This document shows, in pieces, positions 1 to 8,857 of a stretch of 64,000 nucleotides of DNA. The DNA is from Nocardia sienata NBRC 100364. Lineage in GTDB: Bacteria > Actinomycetota > Actinomycetes > Mycobacteriales > Mycobacteriaceae. Each line of letters begins with the position of its first letter. The first letter of the stretch is position 1. Under the pieces are notes generated by a model. That model did no database searches. It was not told the origin of the DNA and saw nothing but the letters and a program-made list of their open reading frames with translations. Location: assembly GCF_001613205.1 (NCBI RefSeq), contig NZ_BDBX01000035.1, forward strand, positions 62,001 to 126,000, given 5' to 3'. Position numbers and translations under genes: made by a program.

Positions 1-1
1 G

Positions 2-691
2 CTCGGGCAGTACTACCTGGAACTGTCCGAGTCCGGCCCCGGAGGAGGCGAACTCGCCCCGGGGGCAACCATCCCGCGGGAGCGGACCGCGCCGGGTTTC
101 GATGTATCGCGGCTGTTCGACGGCTTCCGGCCATTGTTCACCGCGCTGGACGTCGAGGAGCTGGGACGGGTGGCGGAGAACGTGGGCCGGGTCCTCCAGG
201 GCGACAGCTCGGGTATCGGACCGGTACTGACGGCTCTGGGTGACCTACTCCAGTACGCGACGAACGAGCATGCCGCTGTCGCGGTGTTCATTCACAATCT
301 GGGCAAGATCGCCACCGAGCTCGGCGGTATCGCCGAACAGGTCGGCGTACTGATCGAGCGGATCGCAGCACTGGTAGGTCTGTTCGACAACGCCGTGGAA
401 CTGGTCGACTCGCTCTTCTCGCAGGATTCGAGCCTCGCATCGGAGGGCGGACTTCTCGCCGAACCGGGATCTCCCTCCGAAGACGCCTATCCGGCTCTGC
501 ACGAGCAGTTGCGCATCCTCGCTTCTCGCCCCGACCAGCTCGTGGAAGTCCTGTCGCTGAAGCCGGAACTGATCAATGGGTTGAACTCCGACCATCCGGC
601 GGCAAGCTCCGCATCCGCGTCCCCCTGTTCTTCCTGGCCGTTCGCCCCGGCCGTCCTCGCCGGAGCGCAGCATGAGGCGGTGTGCCGATGA
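2..691 (+). CDS. Mce family protein, 3' part (5' end outside window)
   Basis: The frame is open from base 2, so only the C-terminal ~229 residues are present. The remnant reads GQYYLEL at the left edge, then GFDVSRLFDGFRPLFTALD followed by a long amphipathic helical stretch with GRVLQGD. This is the usual helical second half of an MceA-F protein, where a substrate tunnel or needle forms across the envelope for lipid or sterol import. The C-terminus is Ser/Ala/Pro-rich. The gene ends TGA at 689-691, overlapping the ATG of the next gene (ATGA), so the two are translationally coupled. I cannot tell which of MceA-F it is because the beta-barrel half is missing; its position immediately before an Mce-associated gene suggests the last mce gene (MceF). 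Family call is fairly sure, subtype is not. Confidence 0.75.
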   Translation, partial: LGQYYLELSESGPGGGELAPGATIPRERTAPGFDVSRLFDGFRPLFTALDVEELGRVAENVGRVLQGDSSGIGPVLTALGDLLQYATNEHAAVAVFIHNLGKIATELGGIAEQVGVLIERIAALVGLFDNAVELVDSLFSQDSSLASEGGLLAEPGSPSEDAYPALHEQLRILASRPDQLVEVLSLKPELINGLNSDHPAASSASASPCSSWPFAPAVLAGAQHEAVCR

Positions 692-1224
692 CGCGCGACC
701 CACGCGAGGTCGATGAACAGCGCGCATCCGGTTCGGTGGCCACCGTATCGGCGTGGGGACTCGCCGCGGCCGCGTTCGTCGTCCTGGCGGTACTTCTCTG
801 CTGGCGCTGGATCTCCGCCCAGGATCAGCTGGACGACCTACACGGCCGCATCACCGATCGCGACCGGGTGGCCGCCGTCGCCGCCGACTACGCGAAACGC
901 TCGCTGACCTATGACTTCCGTAGTCTCGACGCCTTCTTCGCCGGGGTCCGGCAGGGAACGACCGCCGGGTTCTCCAACCGCTACGACGCCGTCGGCGACT
1001 CACTCGCGAAGATCATGATCGAAGCCGAGGTCGTCGCCCAAGGTGAGGTCGTGAGCACCGCGGTCGACGCCGTCGACGGTGACAACTACAGCGTCACTGT
1101 CTTCGCGACCCAGCAGACCCGTAACGTCCGGCACCCGGAACCGGTCGGCACGTCCACCCTGGTGACAGTGGATGTGCAGCGTGTCGGTGACGAATGGCTC
1201 GTCGCCGACTACCGCCCGCACTGA
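688..1224 (+). CDS. Mce-associated membrane protein (Mam)
   Basis: A 178-residue protein with one N-terminal membrane helix (about residues 20-42, Ala/Val/Leu-rich) and a small extracytoplasmic domain. That domain carries the family's pattern: a YDFRSLDAFFAGVRQGTT helix region, then beta strands with VTVFATQQTRN and a C-terminal GDEWLVADYRPH end. Mam proteins sit at the 3' end of mce operons and stabilise Mce transporters. ATG at 688 is chosen because it overlaps the upstream stop and has GAGG at 674-677; a GTG at 682 is in frame and also possible. No gene follows in the same direction for ~700 bp, so this probably ends the operon. Confidence 0.8.
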   Translation: MTRDPREVDEQRASGSVATVSAWGLAAAAFVVLAVLLCWRWISAQDQLDDLHGRITDRDRVAAVAADYAKRSLTYDFRSLDAFFAGVRQGTTAGFSNRYDAVGDSLAKIMIEAEVVAQGEVVSTAVDAVDGDNYSVTVFATQQTRNVRHPEPVGTSTLVTVDVQRVGDEWLVADYRPH

Positions 1225-1356
1225 GACACTCGCGCGATTTCCTCGTATCGCGCGGACAGCGCAGGAGTTCGGGCGGCACAGCATCCGGTTCGGGCGTAAT
1301 TTCCCTCGTCGGTGCCGTCACCGTCTGCCTCGGGGACCCGTACCTGATCCGGTTGC

Positions 1357-1722
1357 TCATCCGCGATGCTCGGAGGTGGGGAGTGAGGGCTGAATCCTCC
1401 GCAGGGCGAACGCGCCGACGACCGCGGCGACCAACCCGATGAGGGAGGCGAGAAAACCGCCGACGATCCCGTATCCGGTGCCGGGTCCGCCCTCGGCGGC
1501 GAGCACGACCAGCCCACCGAGCACCAGGCCGGCCATCCCGGCCGCCAGTGCGGCGACCGCCGAGCGGCGTCCGGTGCGGCGCAGGAGTGCGCGGGTGCCG
1601 ACGACCACACCGACGAGTGCCACCGCGACACCCACCAGGGACCAGAAACGTCCGGCGGTCAATCCGGAGGCCTCCGACTGGGCCAGGATCTGCGAGGTGG
1701 CGAACAGGTGACGGACGGGCAT
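1357..1722 (-). CDS. DUF6223 family membrane protein
   Basis: 121 residues. It starts MPVRHLF after a good ribosome site (AGAAGGAG-like, read on the minus strand at 1729-1738). Three or four Gly/Ala/Val-rich transmembrane helices alternate with short basic loops (LRRTGRR, LRRIQPS), and the GLTAGRF motif precedes the first helix. This is the DUF6223 layout known from Streptomyces and Nocardia. Function is unknown. It is divergent from a two-component system across a ~190-bp gap holding a perfect palindrome, so regulation by that system is a reasonable inference. An in-frame upstream start at 1797 exists but would add an unrelated Ser/Gly-rich tail. Confidence 0.65.
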   Translation of the reverse strand: MPVRHLFATSQILAQSEASGLTAGRFWSLVGVAVALVGVVVGTRALLRRTGRRSAVAALAAGMAGLVLGGLVVLAAEGGPGTGYGIVGGFLASLIGLVAAVVGAFALRRIQPSLPTSEHRG

Positions 1723-1843
1723 GGCGTGCTCCTTCTCCAACGACTGGAATGCGTATCCATCGTCGCCGCCGGACCGGCCTCCGGTCGTCGTGCGCACGCA
1801 GGCGTTCCAGGCTGCCGCCGGAGGCGTGGAAACCCGGCCGGAA

Positions 1844-1859
1844 TACTGCGTACGCAGTA
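1844..1859. promoter_or_regulatory. perfect 16-bp palindrome, candidate operator
   Basis: TACTGCGTACGCAGTA is fully self-complementary. It lies 57 bp before the sensor-kinase ATG and ~120 bp before the divergent DUF6223 start. It is well placed to be bound by the adjacent LuxR/NarL-type response regulator and to control both directions. Binding is inference. Confidence 0.45.
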
Positions 1860-1916
1860 GGTGGGATCATCCTGGTGCCCGACTTCCCCCGGTGGATATC
1901 GGGATAGGGTGCACCC

Positions 1917-2999
1917 ATGGAAAGGCTCCGGAACTGGGCGATCGCCGGGGGCGTCGCGGTGTTCCAGCTCCTCTCCGGCTTGTCCGGGCCCCCGCTGGGC
2001 TGGGTGCTGCTGGTCCTGGGCGGGCTGGCGCCGGCCGCCGCCGGCCGGGCGCCGATCGCCGTGCTGGCCGTCACGGGGTCGACCGCGCTGGCGTACCAGG
2101 CTCTCGGGGTGGACGTACCCGCGGTCGCGTTCCTGGTCGCCGTATACGCGGCTGTCCGCGCCGGGCGCTGGCCGGCAGCCGTGGCGGGGTCGGTGGTCAT
2201 GGTGGCGGCCATGCCCGTGGCGCTGCTGGTTTCGCCGCGCGAACTACTCCTGAACGAGGCCCTCATGGAGTCCCGGGACGTGCTGCAGTTGGCGTGGCTG
2301 GTCGCCGCGGGCGCGGCGGGCGAAGCGTTGCGGCAGGCCGAGCGGCGTGCCGACGAGGCCGAACGTACCCGGGAGGAGACCGCGCGGCGCCGGGCCGACG
2401 AAGAGCGATTACATATCGCGCGGGAGCTGCACGACTCGCTGACACACCAGATTTCGGTGATCAAGGTGCAGGCCGAGGTAGCCGTCCACTCGGCCCGCCG
2501 GCGCGGCGAACAGGTGCCCGAGGCGCTGTCGGCGATCCTGGAAGCCGGGCGCGAGGCATCCCGGGAGCTGCGGGCCACCCTTGCGGTCCTGCGCGACGAC
2601 CGCCCACCGTCGTACGGACTCGATCATGTCGCGGAGCTGGTGGACCGGGTCCGCACCACCGGACTGGAGGCGACATTGACGGTTGCCGGGCGGCGCACGG
2701 CCCTGCCGGTGGCCGTGGACCGGACCGCGTACCGGATCGTCCAGGAGTCACTGACCAATATCACCCGGCACTCCGCCGCCGGGGCCGCCACGGTCCGTAT
2801 CGATTACCACCCCGGCTCTTTGGTGATCCGGGTCGACGATGACGGTCGAGCCACGCCGGACACCACTTCCGAGCCGGGTGTGGGACTGTTGGGGATGCGG
2901 GAACGGGTCACCGCCCTCGGCGGCCGATTGCACGCCGCGCCCCGGAGTGAGGGCGGGTTCACCGTCCGAGCCGAGCTGCCCGTGGAGCGGACGTCGTGA
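1917..2999 (+). CDS. sensor histidine kinase, NarL/DesK type
   Basis: 360 residues. The first ~125 are hydrophobic (about five membrane helices). A Glu/Arg-rich coiled coil follows (about 135-165), then the HisKA_3 dimerisation helix IARELHDSLTHQ with phospho-acceptor His172. The C-terminus is a HATPase_c domain with N-box QESLTNITRH, a DDDG G1 box and GVGLLGMRERV. No extracellular sensor domain is visible, so the signal is probably membrane- or ligand-linked. ATG 1917 follows the palindrome-bearing promoter region. The stop overlaps the regulator's GTG (GTGA), giving obligate co-expression with its partner. Confidence 0.88.
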   Translation: MERLRNWAIAGGVAVFQLLSGLSGPPLGWVLLVLGGLAPAAAGRAPIAVLAVTGSTALAYQALGVDVPAVAFLVAVYAAVRAGRWPAAVAGSVVMVAAMPVALLVSPRELLLNEALMESRDVLQLAWLVAAGAAGEALRQAERRADEAERTREETARRRADEERLHIARELHDSLTHQISVIKVQAEVAVHSARRRGEQVPEALSAILEAGREASRELRATLAVLRDDRPPSYGLDHVAELVDRVRTTGLEATLTVAGRRTALPVAVDRTAYRIVQESLTNITRHSAAGAATVRIDYHPGSLVIRVDDDGRATPDTTSEPGVGLLGMRERVTALGGRLHAAPRSEGGFTVRAELPVERTS

Positions 3000-3655
3000 T
3001 CCGTGTCCTGCTGGTCGACGACCAGCCGCTGATCCGCAGCGGTTTCCGCGCACTGCTGGAGTTGGAGGACGATATCGAGGTCGTGGCCGAGGCGGCCGAC
3101 GGCGCACGGGGCGTCGAGCTGGCTCGCGAACATCGGCCCGATATCGCACTGGTGGACATCCAGATGCCGCTCGTGGACGGTATCGAGGCGACCCGGCGTA
3201 TCGCCGCGGACCCGGCCCTGAGCGGGGTGCACGTGGTGATCCTCACCAACTATGGTCTCGACGAGCACGTCTTCGACGCCCTGCGTTCGGGCGCGGCCGG
3301 ATTCCTGGTCAAGGACATCGAACCGGAGGACTTCCTGCACGCCGTCCGGGTCGCTGCCCGCGGTGACGCGCTGCTGGCGCCGTCGATCACGCGCAAGCTG
3401 ATCGACCGGTACGTCAGCCGGCCGCTCGGCCCGGACCGGGCTGCGATGACCGAGCTGACCAACCGCGAGCGGGAGGTGGTCGCCCTCGTTGCGCGGGGTC
3501 TTTCGAACGACGAGATAGCCGCCCATCTGGTGATCAGTCCACTGACCGCCAAAACCCACGTCAACCGGGCCATGACCAAACTCCACGCCCGCGACCGCGC
3601 CCAACTCGTGGTCCTGGCCTACGAATCCGGCCTGGTGATACCGCGCCGGGCGTGA
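2996..3655 (+). CDS. LuxR/NarL-family response regulator
   Basis: 219 residues, GTG start overlapping the kinase stop by 4 nt. The receiver domain has acidic pair D9/D10, phospho-acceptor D54 (ALVDIQMPLVDG) and LVKDIE near its end. The C-terminal LuxR helix-turn-helix starts at LTNREREVVALVARG and contains SNDEIAAHLVISPLTAKTHV. It forms a cognate pair with the kinase upstream. Likely targets are its own promoter and the divergent DUF6223 gene through the 1844-1859 palindrome (inference). Confidence 0.9.
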   Translation: MIRVLLVDDQPLIRSGFRALLELEDDIEVVAEAADGARGVELAREHRPDIALVDIQMPLVDGIEATRRIAADPALSGVHVVILTNYGLDEHVFDALRSGAAGFLVKDIEPEDFLHAVRVAARGDALLAPSITRKLIDRYVSRPLGPDRAAMTELTNREREVVALVARGLSNDEIAAHLVISPLTAKTHVNRAMTKLHARDRAQLVVLAYESGLVIPRRA

Positions 3656-3687
3656 TCTCACCCGCTCTCGCGCGCCTCGGACGCCGC

Positions 3688-3726
3688 TGCCCACACCGCG
3701 GCATCCTCGATGCGGCGGTGCGGGCA
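3688..3726. terminator. bidirectional stem-loop terminator
   Basis: Arms TGCCCACACCGCGGCAT (3688-3704) and ATGCGGCGGTGCGGGCA (3710-3726) pair over 17 positions with two mismatches around a 5-nt loop. It sits between two convergent genes, the expected place. No T-run, as is common in actinobacteria. Confidence 0.65.
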
Positions 3727-3764
3727 AAGCGCCGGCCACCGACGGTCGGCGACCCGGAGAACCG

Positions 3765-4232
3765 TCAGACCCCGCCGCGCACCGCGATGGTGGCGTCGAG
3801 TTCCACCAGTGCGCCCTGGGGCAGTACCGGGGCGGGCAGGGCGGTCCGCGCGTGCCGCCCGGCATCGCCCAGTACCGTGCGTAACAACTGGGAGGCGCCC
3901 TCGGCGACCGTCGGCTGGTCGATGAAATCGCCGGTACCGGCGATCCAGACATCGAGTTTCAGCACCTTTTCGACATTCGCGAGACCCACCGCGTCGTCTA
4001 TCCGGGCCAGCAGGTTGAGTGCCGAGATTTCGGCGGCCCGGCGCCCGTCCTCGAGGGTGGCGTCCTCGCCCATGCGGCCCCGCAGGATCTCCCCCGCGGC
4101 GGTGCGCGAGATCTGGCCGGAGACCCACAGCAGGTTTCCGCAGCGGGTGGTCGGCTCGTAGGAGTACTTGGGGGCTCCGAGCACGGGGAGCTCGAGGGAG
4201 AGCGCCCGGAGGCGTTCGTGCGGGTCAGTCAC
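3765..4232 (-). CDS. RidA family (YjgF/UK114) protein
   Basis: 155 residues, GTG start with AAGGG upstream. RidA-fold signatures: GNLLWVSGQISRT early, a central amphipathic helix (ALNLLARIDDAVG), VLKLDVWIAGTGDF, and ARTALPAPVLPQGALVELDATIAV at the end. In that last segment the Arg corresponds to the catalytic Arg of RidA enamine/imine deaminases. Family members hydrolyse reactive enamines/imines or act in catabolic side steps. It is the last gene of a minus-strand run after an M24 hydrolase and an ABC importer. It probably handles an unstable amine-derived intermediate of that pathway. Confidence 0.85.
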   Translation of the reverse strand: MTDPHERLRALSLELPVLGAPKYSYEPTTRCGNLLWVSGQISRTAAGEILRGRMGEDATLEDGRRAAEISALNLLARIDDAVGLANVEKVLKLDVWIAGTGDFIDQPTVAEGASQLLRTVLGDAGRHARTALPAPVLPQGALVELDATIAVRGGV

Positions 4233-4292
4233 GGTGGAGCCCTTCGACTACCGGGTAGGCGGCGATCGCCGCCCCCGGGGTTGGTGCCATGG

Positions 4293-5942
4293 TCATCGCT
4301 TGCTCACGATGTAGGTGCGGTCCCGGCCGATGTACCACAGGTCCTCGGTACCGATCGCCGCGTTCTCGTAGCGCCACGGGATTTCGGCGGCGCCGTAGGA
4401 CCCGATGTCGAGCACATGCTTGTATCCGGGCCGCAGTTCGTTGGCGAAGGATTCCTGTTTGCCCATGAGATGGCCGACATTGCGCTTCCGGTATTCGGTG
4501 TTGAAATCCACCTCGGTGCCCAGCATCCCGATCTCGACCATCCGATCCAGATGCGGCGCCAGGTAGTTCAAGGTCCCCTCGTGCACATCCTCGCAGATCA
4601 CGCCGGGTTTCAGCTGTCCGATGATGCCCTCGCGCACCACATCGAAGAAGAAAGCGTAGGCCTCCTTCGCCGCGGGTGTGCGGGGCAGCGAGCGGGCCAT
4701 ATCGGAGGTGGCGACGACCACCCCGTCGATGACGACGCGCACTCCGGCGTCGAGCTGGATGCAGGTGGTCTCCGAATTGATCGGGAAGTCGACCGGGGGT
4801 CCCGGGAACAGCATCCGGTTGGAGGAGTGCAGGTTTGTGAAGTAGGGCTCTATCCCGAAAGGTATCTCGTGGGCCGTCCGGAACTCGACGATCTTGTCGA
4901 GGTACACGGCATTGATATCGAGTTCGGTGAACGAGCGGCCCGCGTCGAGTCCCGCCTCGGCCCAGGCCAGCGCCTCCTCGATGGCGAAAACGCTGGCTCG
5001 GGCGGCCACCACCTGGAACGCGAGGTCCTCGTGATCGCGAATATCGCGCCAGTGCGCGAGTTCGCGCGACACCGGGACCAGTTCGGCATTGTCGCGCTCG
5101 AGCTCGCGGGCCAGTCCGATGCCGATCCACTCGTCCTCGACGCCGGTGCGCGGACCGCGGGCGAGTTCGCGGACGGCGGCACCCACCGACGCGAATCGGC
5201 CCACCGGCACCCCGGGGACCTCGGCAGTGTCCTCGGGCGCCAGGATCAGCAACTTCTCCGCACCGGCGAGCCACAGGGCCACCGCTCCGTCCGGTTGCGC
5301 GATCCCGGTCACTTCGGTGAAGTTCGGCGGCGCGGCGATCAGCAGCGCGTCGAGGGAGCGGTCGGCGACCAGCGCTCGCAGCGCCGCGAACCGGCTGTCG
5401 GTGGTGGCCGAGAACTCGTCGGCCAGACCCGCGAGATGTTCGACGTCGGCGATCAGCCGGCGCGCGGTCTCGACCCCGGTTTCACGCCAGGCGGCGAATC
5501 GGGCGAGTACCTCGTCGAGGTCGAGCTCACGAGCGAGGACCGGGGTCGGCTCGCGATCGTCGGCGGTGACGTCCAGGGCGGCGGAGAGCGCGCGGTAGTG
5601 GCTGTAGACCACATCGGCTGTGAGATGCACGGGCCCGCCGTCGGCGAGTTCACGCACCAGGACGGTCAACGATTCCGCGGCCGGAGTATCGGCGACCACC
5701 CGGGGGTCGATGGTCACCCAGGGGGCGTAGAACTTGATCTGCTCCTTCGGTACCCCGGCCGAGAGCGCGTTGCCCTGCTCCTGCTGGCGGACGAGCAGAT
5801 ACTGCTCCGCGTCGGTCCGCGCGATCAGCGGTGCCACCAGCGGATGGGAGTCGAGGCGGATCGCGGAAAAGAGGAGACTCTTGCGCGCGTCGAGGCCGTA
5901 GATATCGGCGACCTGCGCGGTGTCAGCGGTGATGGTGAGCAT
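4293..5942 (-). CDS. M24 family metallopeptidase (creatinase/prolidase fold)
   Basis: 549 residues. The ATG at 5942 (MLTITAD) is preceded by AAGGGAAG; a longer in-frame start adds a poor 15-residue leader. The N-terminal domain has a creatinase-N-like fold (to about residue 290). The C-terminal pita-bread domain has QLDAGV and SDMARS aspartates, VGHLMGK histidine and late glutamates near EIPWRYEN. Most metal-ligand positions of active aminopeptidase P/prolidase enzymes therefore seem present, unlike strict creatinases. Length is above the usual ~400-450. Clustered with a nitrate/sulfonate/taurine-class importer, it likely cleaves an imported amide- or peptide-like compound; the substrate is not readable from sequence. 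Confidence 0.8.
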   Translation of the reverse strand: MLTITADTAQVADIYGLDARKSLLFSAIRLDSHPLVAPLIARTDAEQYLLVRQQEQGNALSAGVPKEQIKFYAPWVTIDPRVVADTPAAESLTVLVRELADGGPVHLTADVVYSHYRALSAALDVTADDREPTPVLARELDLDEVLARFAAWRETGVETARRLIADVEHLAGLADEFSATTDSRFAALRALVADRSLDALLIAAPPNFTEVTGIAQPDGAVALWLAGAEKLLILAPEDTAEVPGVPVGRFASVGAAVRELARGPRTGVEDEWIGIGLARELERDNAELVPVSRELAHWRDIRDHEDLAFQVVAARASVFAIEEALAWAEAGLDAGRSFTELDINAVYLDKIVEFRTAHEIPFGIEPYFTNLHSSNRMLFPGPPVDFPINSETTCIQLDAGVRVVIDGVVVATSDMARSLPRTPAAKEAYAFFFDVVREGIIGQLKPGVICEDVHEGTLNYLAPHLDRMVEIGMLGTEVDFNTEYRKRNVGHLMGKQESFANELRPGYKHVLDIGSYGAAEIPWRYENAAIGTEDLWYIGRDRTYIVSKR

Positions 5943-5996
5943 TTCTTCCCTTCGACTATCTGTTTCGGGTGTCTGCCGGATGCGCACGCGCAGGCC

Positions 5997-6776
5997 TCAG
6001 CTGATCCCGGTGGTGACTCCGATATGGGATTCGATTTCGGTGGTGTAGTCGGAGAACGCGGCCGAGAACCGGTGTTCCTTTCCCCGGGGCCGGGGCAGGT
6101 CGATGGTGATATCGGCGACGATCCGGCCCGGGCGGCCGCCGACGACGACCACCCGGTCACCGAGCCAGACCGCTTCGGGAATGCTGTGCGTCACGAACAG
6201 GACGCTGCATCCCGTGGTCTGCCAGATGCGCTGGATCTCGAAGTTCATCGAATCGCGGGTCATGGCGTCCAGCGCACCGAAAGGCTCGTCCATGAGCAGC
6301 AGTTCGGGATGTGAGACCAGGGCGCGGCAGATGGCGACCCGCTGCTGCATACCACCACTGAGCTCGTAGGAGTAGCGGGTGGCACGGTCGCCCAGGCCGA
6401 CCATTTCGAGCAGCTCCTGAGCGTAGCGACGCGACTCCTCGGTGCGGGTGCCGCGGAATTCCAGCGGCAGCAGCACATTGTCGATGTTGTTGCGCCAGGG
6501 CAGCAGCACCGGGCTCTGGAACACCATCGCGATATCCTCGACGCCGTCGCTGATCGGCCTGCCCTTGACCAGGATCTCGCCCGCGGTCGGTTGCTGCAGG
6601 CCGGAGATCGTTTTGAGCAGCGTGGTCTTCCCGCTCCCGGACTGCCCGACGATCGAGACGAACTGCCCGGGTTCGACCTTGAAATCCAGGCCCTCGAGCA
6701 CGGTGTTGTCGTGACCGTCCCGGGAACGATAGGTCACACCGACATTGTCGACCGAGATGGCGTATTCGTTGTTCAT
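5997..6776 (-). CDS. ABC transporter ATP-binding protein (SsuB/TauB type)
   Basis: 259 residues with Walker A GQSGSGKTTLLK, Q-loop VFQSPVLLPWRNN, signature LSGGMQQRVAICRAL, Walker B LLLMDEPFGALD and switch His in FVTHSIPEAV. The PWRNN Q-loop and EAVWLGDRVVV region are typical of the nitrate/sulfonate/taurine importer class. ATG 6776 lies 15 bp after the binding-protein stop. It energises the permease encoded at 7838-8689. Confidence 0.92.
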   Translation of the reverse strand: MNNEYAISVDNVGVTYRSRDGHDNTVLEGLDFKVEPGQFVSIVGQSGSGKTTLLKTISGLQQPTAGEILVKGRPISDGVEDIAMVFQSPVLLPWRNNIDNVLLPLEFRGTRTEESRRYAQELLEMVGLGDRATRYSYELSGGMQQRVAICRALVSHPELLLMDEPFGALDAMTRDSMNFEIQRIWQTTGCSVLFVTHSIPEAVWLGDRVVVVGGRPGRIVADITIDLPRPRGKEHRFSAAFSDYTTEIESHIGVTTGIS

Positions 6777-6791
6777 GTGGTTCTCCGGCTG

Positions 6792-7817
6792 TTACGGGGC
6801 TTGGATGGTCTCGCCGCGACGCACCGGCGCGAGATAGTCATTGCTGTAGATGTCTTCGGGGGTCAGGCCGCTGTTCGCCGGCAGGCCCAGGAATTCTTTC
6901 GAGATATCGAGCATCTCCTGGATACCGGTATCGCTCATCAGGCCGAACTGATCCGCCGACTCCCCGTCGCCCCAGTTGAGCGAGCACTGCGCGCGGATGG
7001 CGAGTGCGATGGTGGAGGTCTCGTAACCACTCACATGCCGCTGGAAATCCGTCGCCGCGTCCTCCGGGTGATCGCACGACCACAGGAAACCGCGTTGCAT
7101 CGCCCGATTGAACCGGCGCACCTGGTCGGGGTTGTCACGGAGCTTGTCATCGGAGACGACGATCCCGTTGCCGTAGAGATCGATGCCGATATCGGACCAT
7201 TTCAGCACCACGGCCTCCCGGCCCAGCTCCACGATGGTGGGCTCATCGGAGATGTACAGCGCGAGGTTGGCGTCCCACTGGCCCGCCAGCAACCCGGGCA
7301 GTTTCGAACCGCTCGACGCGTGCACGACGTTGACGTCGCCTTCGGCCAACCCCAACCGGCTCAGCGCGTACGGCCACATCGCGGTCATCGCGCCCGCGCC
7401 TTCGGTCGCGAGCGTTTTACCCCGCAAGTCCTCCCATCCCTTGATGCCGTGGTCGGCCAAGCCGACGACCGCATAGGCGGACCTGGCCTGCAGCAGGTTG
7501 ACCTGCTTCACCGCGGCGCCGCGCCCCTGGCTGATCACGGTGCTGCCGAAGTCGGCGAAGCCGGCATCGACCTTTCCGGTGTCGACGGAGGTCACGGTAT
7601 TGGTCGAACCCGACCCCGGCATCACCGTCAGGTCGATGCCTTCCGCGGCGAAGAAGCCCCGATCGACCGCGGCGAAGAACGGCGCGTGTTTGGGCAGATA
7701 TCCCACATCGAGCATCAGGGTCATCGAGTTCTCCCCGCCACCGGCGGCGCAGGCCGGTAGCGCGGCGAGCATCATCGCGCCGATGATCGCGGCGATCTTG
7801 CGTCTCGGTTTCCGCAT
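6792..7817 (-). CDS. ABC transporter substrate-binding lipoprotein (SsuA/ThiY-like)
   Basis: 341 residues from MRKPRRK. Basic n-region, hydrophobic core and lipobox LPAC give lipid-anchored export. The mature part is a type-2 periplasmic-binding fold: LDVGYLPKHAPFFAAVDRG, VDAGFADFGSTV, DLRGKTLATEG and a late GLTPEDIYSND. Such NMT1/ThiY-type proteins bind taurine, alkanesulfonates, pyrimidines or similar small N/S compounds. An upstream in-frame start (7859) overlaps the permease gene and is disfavoured because the lipoprotein signal would no longer be N-terminal; GGAGAC precedes 7817. Confidence 0.88.
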   Translation of the reverse strand: MRKPRRKIAAIIGAMMLAALPACAAGGGENSMTLMLDVGYLPKHAPFFAAVDRGFFAAEGIDLTVMPGSGSTNTVTSVDTGKVDAGFADFGSTVISQGRGAAVKQVNLLQARSAYAVVGLADHGIKGWEDLRGKTLATEGAGAMTAMWPYALSRLGLAEGDVNVVHASSGSKLPGLLAGQWDANLALYISDEPTIVELGREAVVLKWSDIGIDLYGNGIVVSDDKLRDNPDQVRRFNRAMQRGFLWSCDHPEDAATDFQRHVSGYETSTIALAIRAQCSLNWGDGESADQFGLMSDTGIQEMLDISKEFLGLPANSGLTPEDIYSNDYLAPVRRGETIQAP

Positions 7818-7837
7818 CACAGTCTCCGGTTCCGTGA

Positions 7838-8689
7838 TCACTTCGCGTGGTTCTTCCACGGGACCAGCTTGCGTCCCGCGAAATCGACCAGGAAGAACAG
7901 GGCCAACGCGATGGCGGCGAGCACGATGAAGGCCGCGAACATCGAGGGGAGATCGACCTGGCTGTTGGCCAGCAGGATCACATATCCCAGCCCTTTCGAG
8001 CCGGCGATGAATTCACCGACCACCGCACCACCCACGGCAAGGGAGATGGAAATCTTGGCACCGGAGAAAATGGAGGGAACCGCGTAGATCAGCTCGATCT
8101 TCGTCATTTTCTTCCAGGCGGAGGCCTTGTTGATCCGCGCGAGCTCCTGGAGTTCGTGGGGTACCGAACTCAAGCCGTCGTAGGTATTGATGACCAACGG
8201 AAAGAAGGCGATGGCCATTGCCACGAACGCCTTCGATTCGAAGCCGAAGCCGAACCAGACGATGAACAGCGGAGCGAGTGCGACCTTGGGAATGGTGTCG
8301 ATCGCGACCAGCGCGGGATACAGGAAACTGCGTATCGTGGCCGAATAGTGCAGTGCCGCGCCGCACAGCACGCCCAGCGCGGTGCCGAGCGCGAAACCGG
8401 CGAGCGCCTCCTGCAGGGTGACGAAGGTATTGGAGGCGAAGTATTCGGGGCGCTCGATCAATTCCTGGATGGCCGAAATCGGGCCGACGAGCAAGAATTC
8501 CGGCGGATCGAAAACGATTACCAGCAGCTCCCAGACGACGAAGAGCCCGAGAATACCGGCGACAGCCTTGACGCCGGTCGCCAGCGAATCACGGCCGGGC
8601 ATTTTCGGCCAGGACACTGTTCGCCTGCGAGCCGGCACTTCGGGAGTACGCGGGCGGTGCCGGTCCGAACCGATTTCAGAAATTGCCAT
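7838..8689 (-). CDS. ABC transporter permease (SsuC/TauC type)
   Basis: 283 residues, ATG at 8689 in MAISEIG with GGGGAG ~10 nt upstream. About six transmembrane helices and the BPD_transp_1 coupling (EAA) loop HELQELARINKASAWKKM. First gene of a five-gene minus-strand run: permease, lipoprotein, ATPase, M24 hydrolase, RidA, with gaps of 20, 15, 54 and 60 bp. This points to one transcript for uptake plus hydrolysis of one substrate class. Confidence 0.9.
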   Translation of the reverse strand: MAISEIGSDRHRPRTPEVPARRRTVSWPKMPGRDSLATGVKAVAGILGLFVVWELLVIVFDPPEFLLVGPISAIQELIERPEYFASNTFVTLQEALAGFALGTALGVLCGAALHYSATIRSFLYPALVAIDTIPKVALAPLFIVWFGFGFESKAFVAMAIAFFPLVINTYDGLSSVPHELQELARINKASAWKKMTKIELIYAVPSIFSGAKISISLAVGGAVVGEFIAGSKGLGYVILLANSQVDLPSMFAAFIVLAAIALALFFLVDFAGRKLVPWKNHAK

Positions 8690-8857
8690 GGCGGCGGCTC
8701 CCCTCAACAGGTCCGCTGGGGAGAGATATCGGGAACGAGCGAGCTGTCATTGGATCCTCATCACACTAGAAGGGACGCGACGAACGATTCCACGCGACCG
8801 ATTCGGTCGCGCGGGCCTGCGCGACCGGCCGGAGGGCGCCGGCAGCGGACGGCGGCC

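Noticed and set aside
4218..6314. Long plus-strand open frame of about 698 codons
   Set aside because: It lies exactly antisense to the RidA, M24 and ATPase genes, all with clear family motifs; it is a GC-bias shadow. The same applies to antisense frames at 6591-7760, 9529-11823, 14374-15939, 17626-19206, 54881-56860 and 47895-49550.
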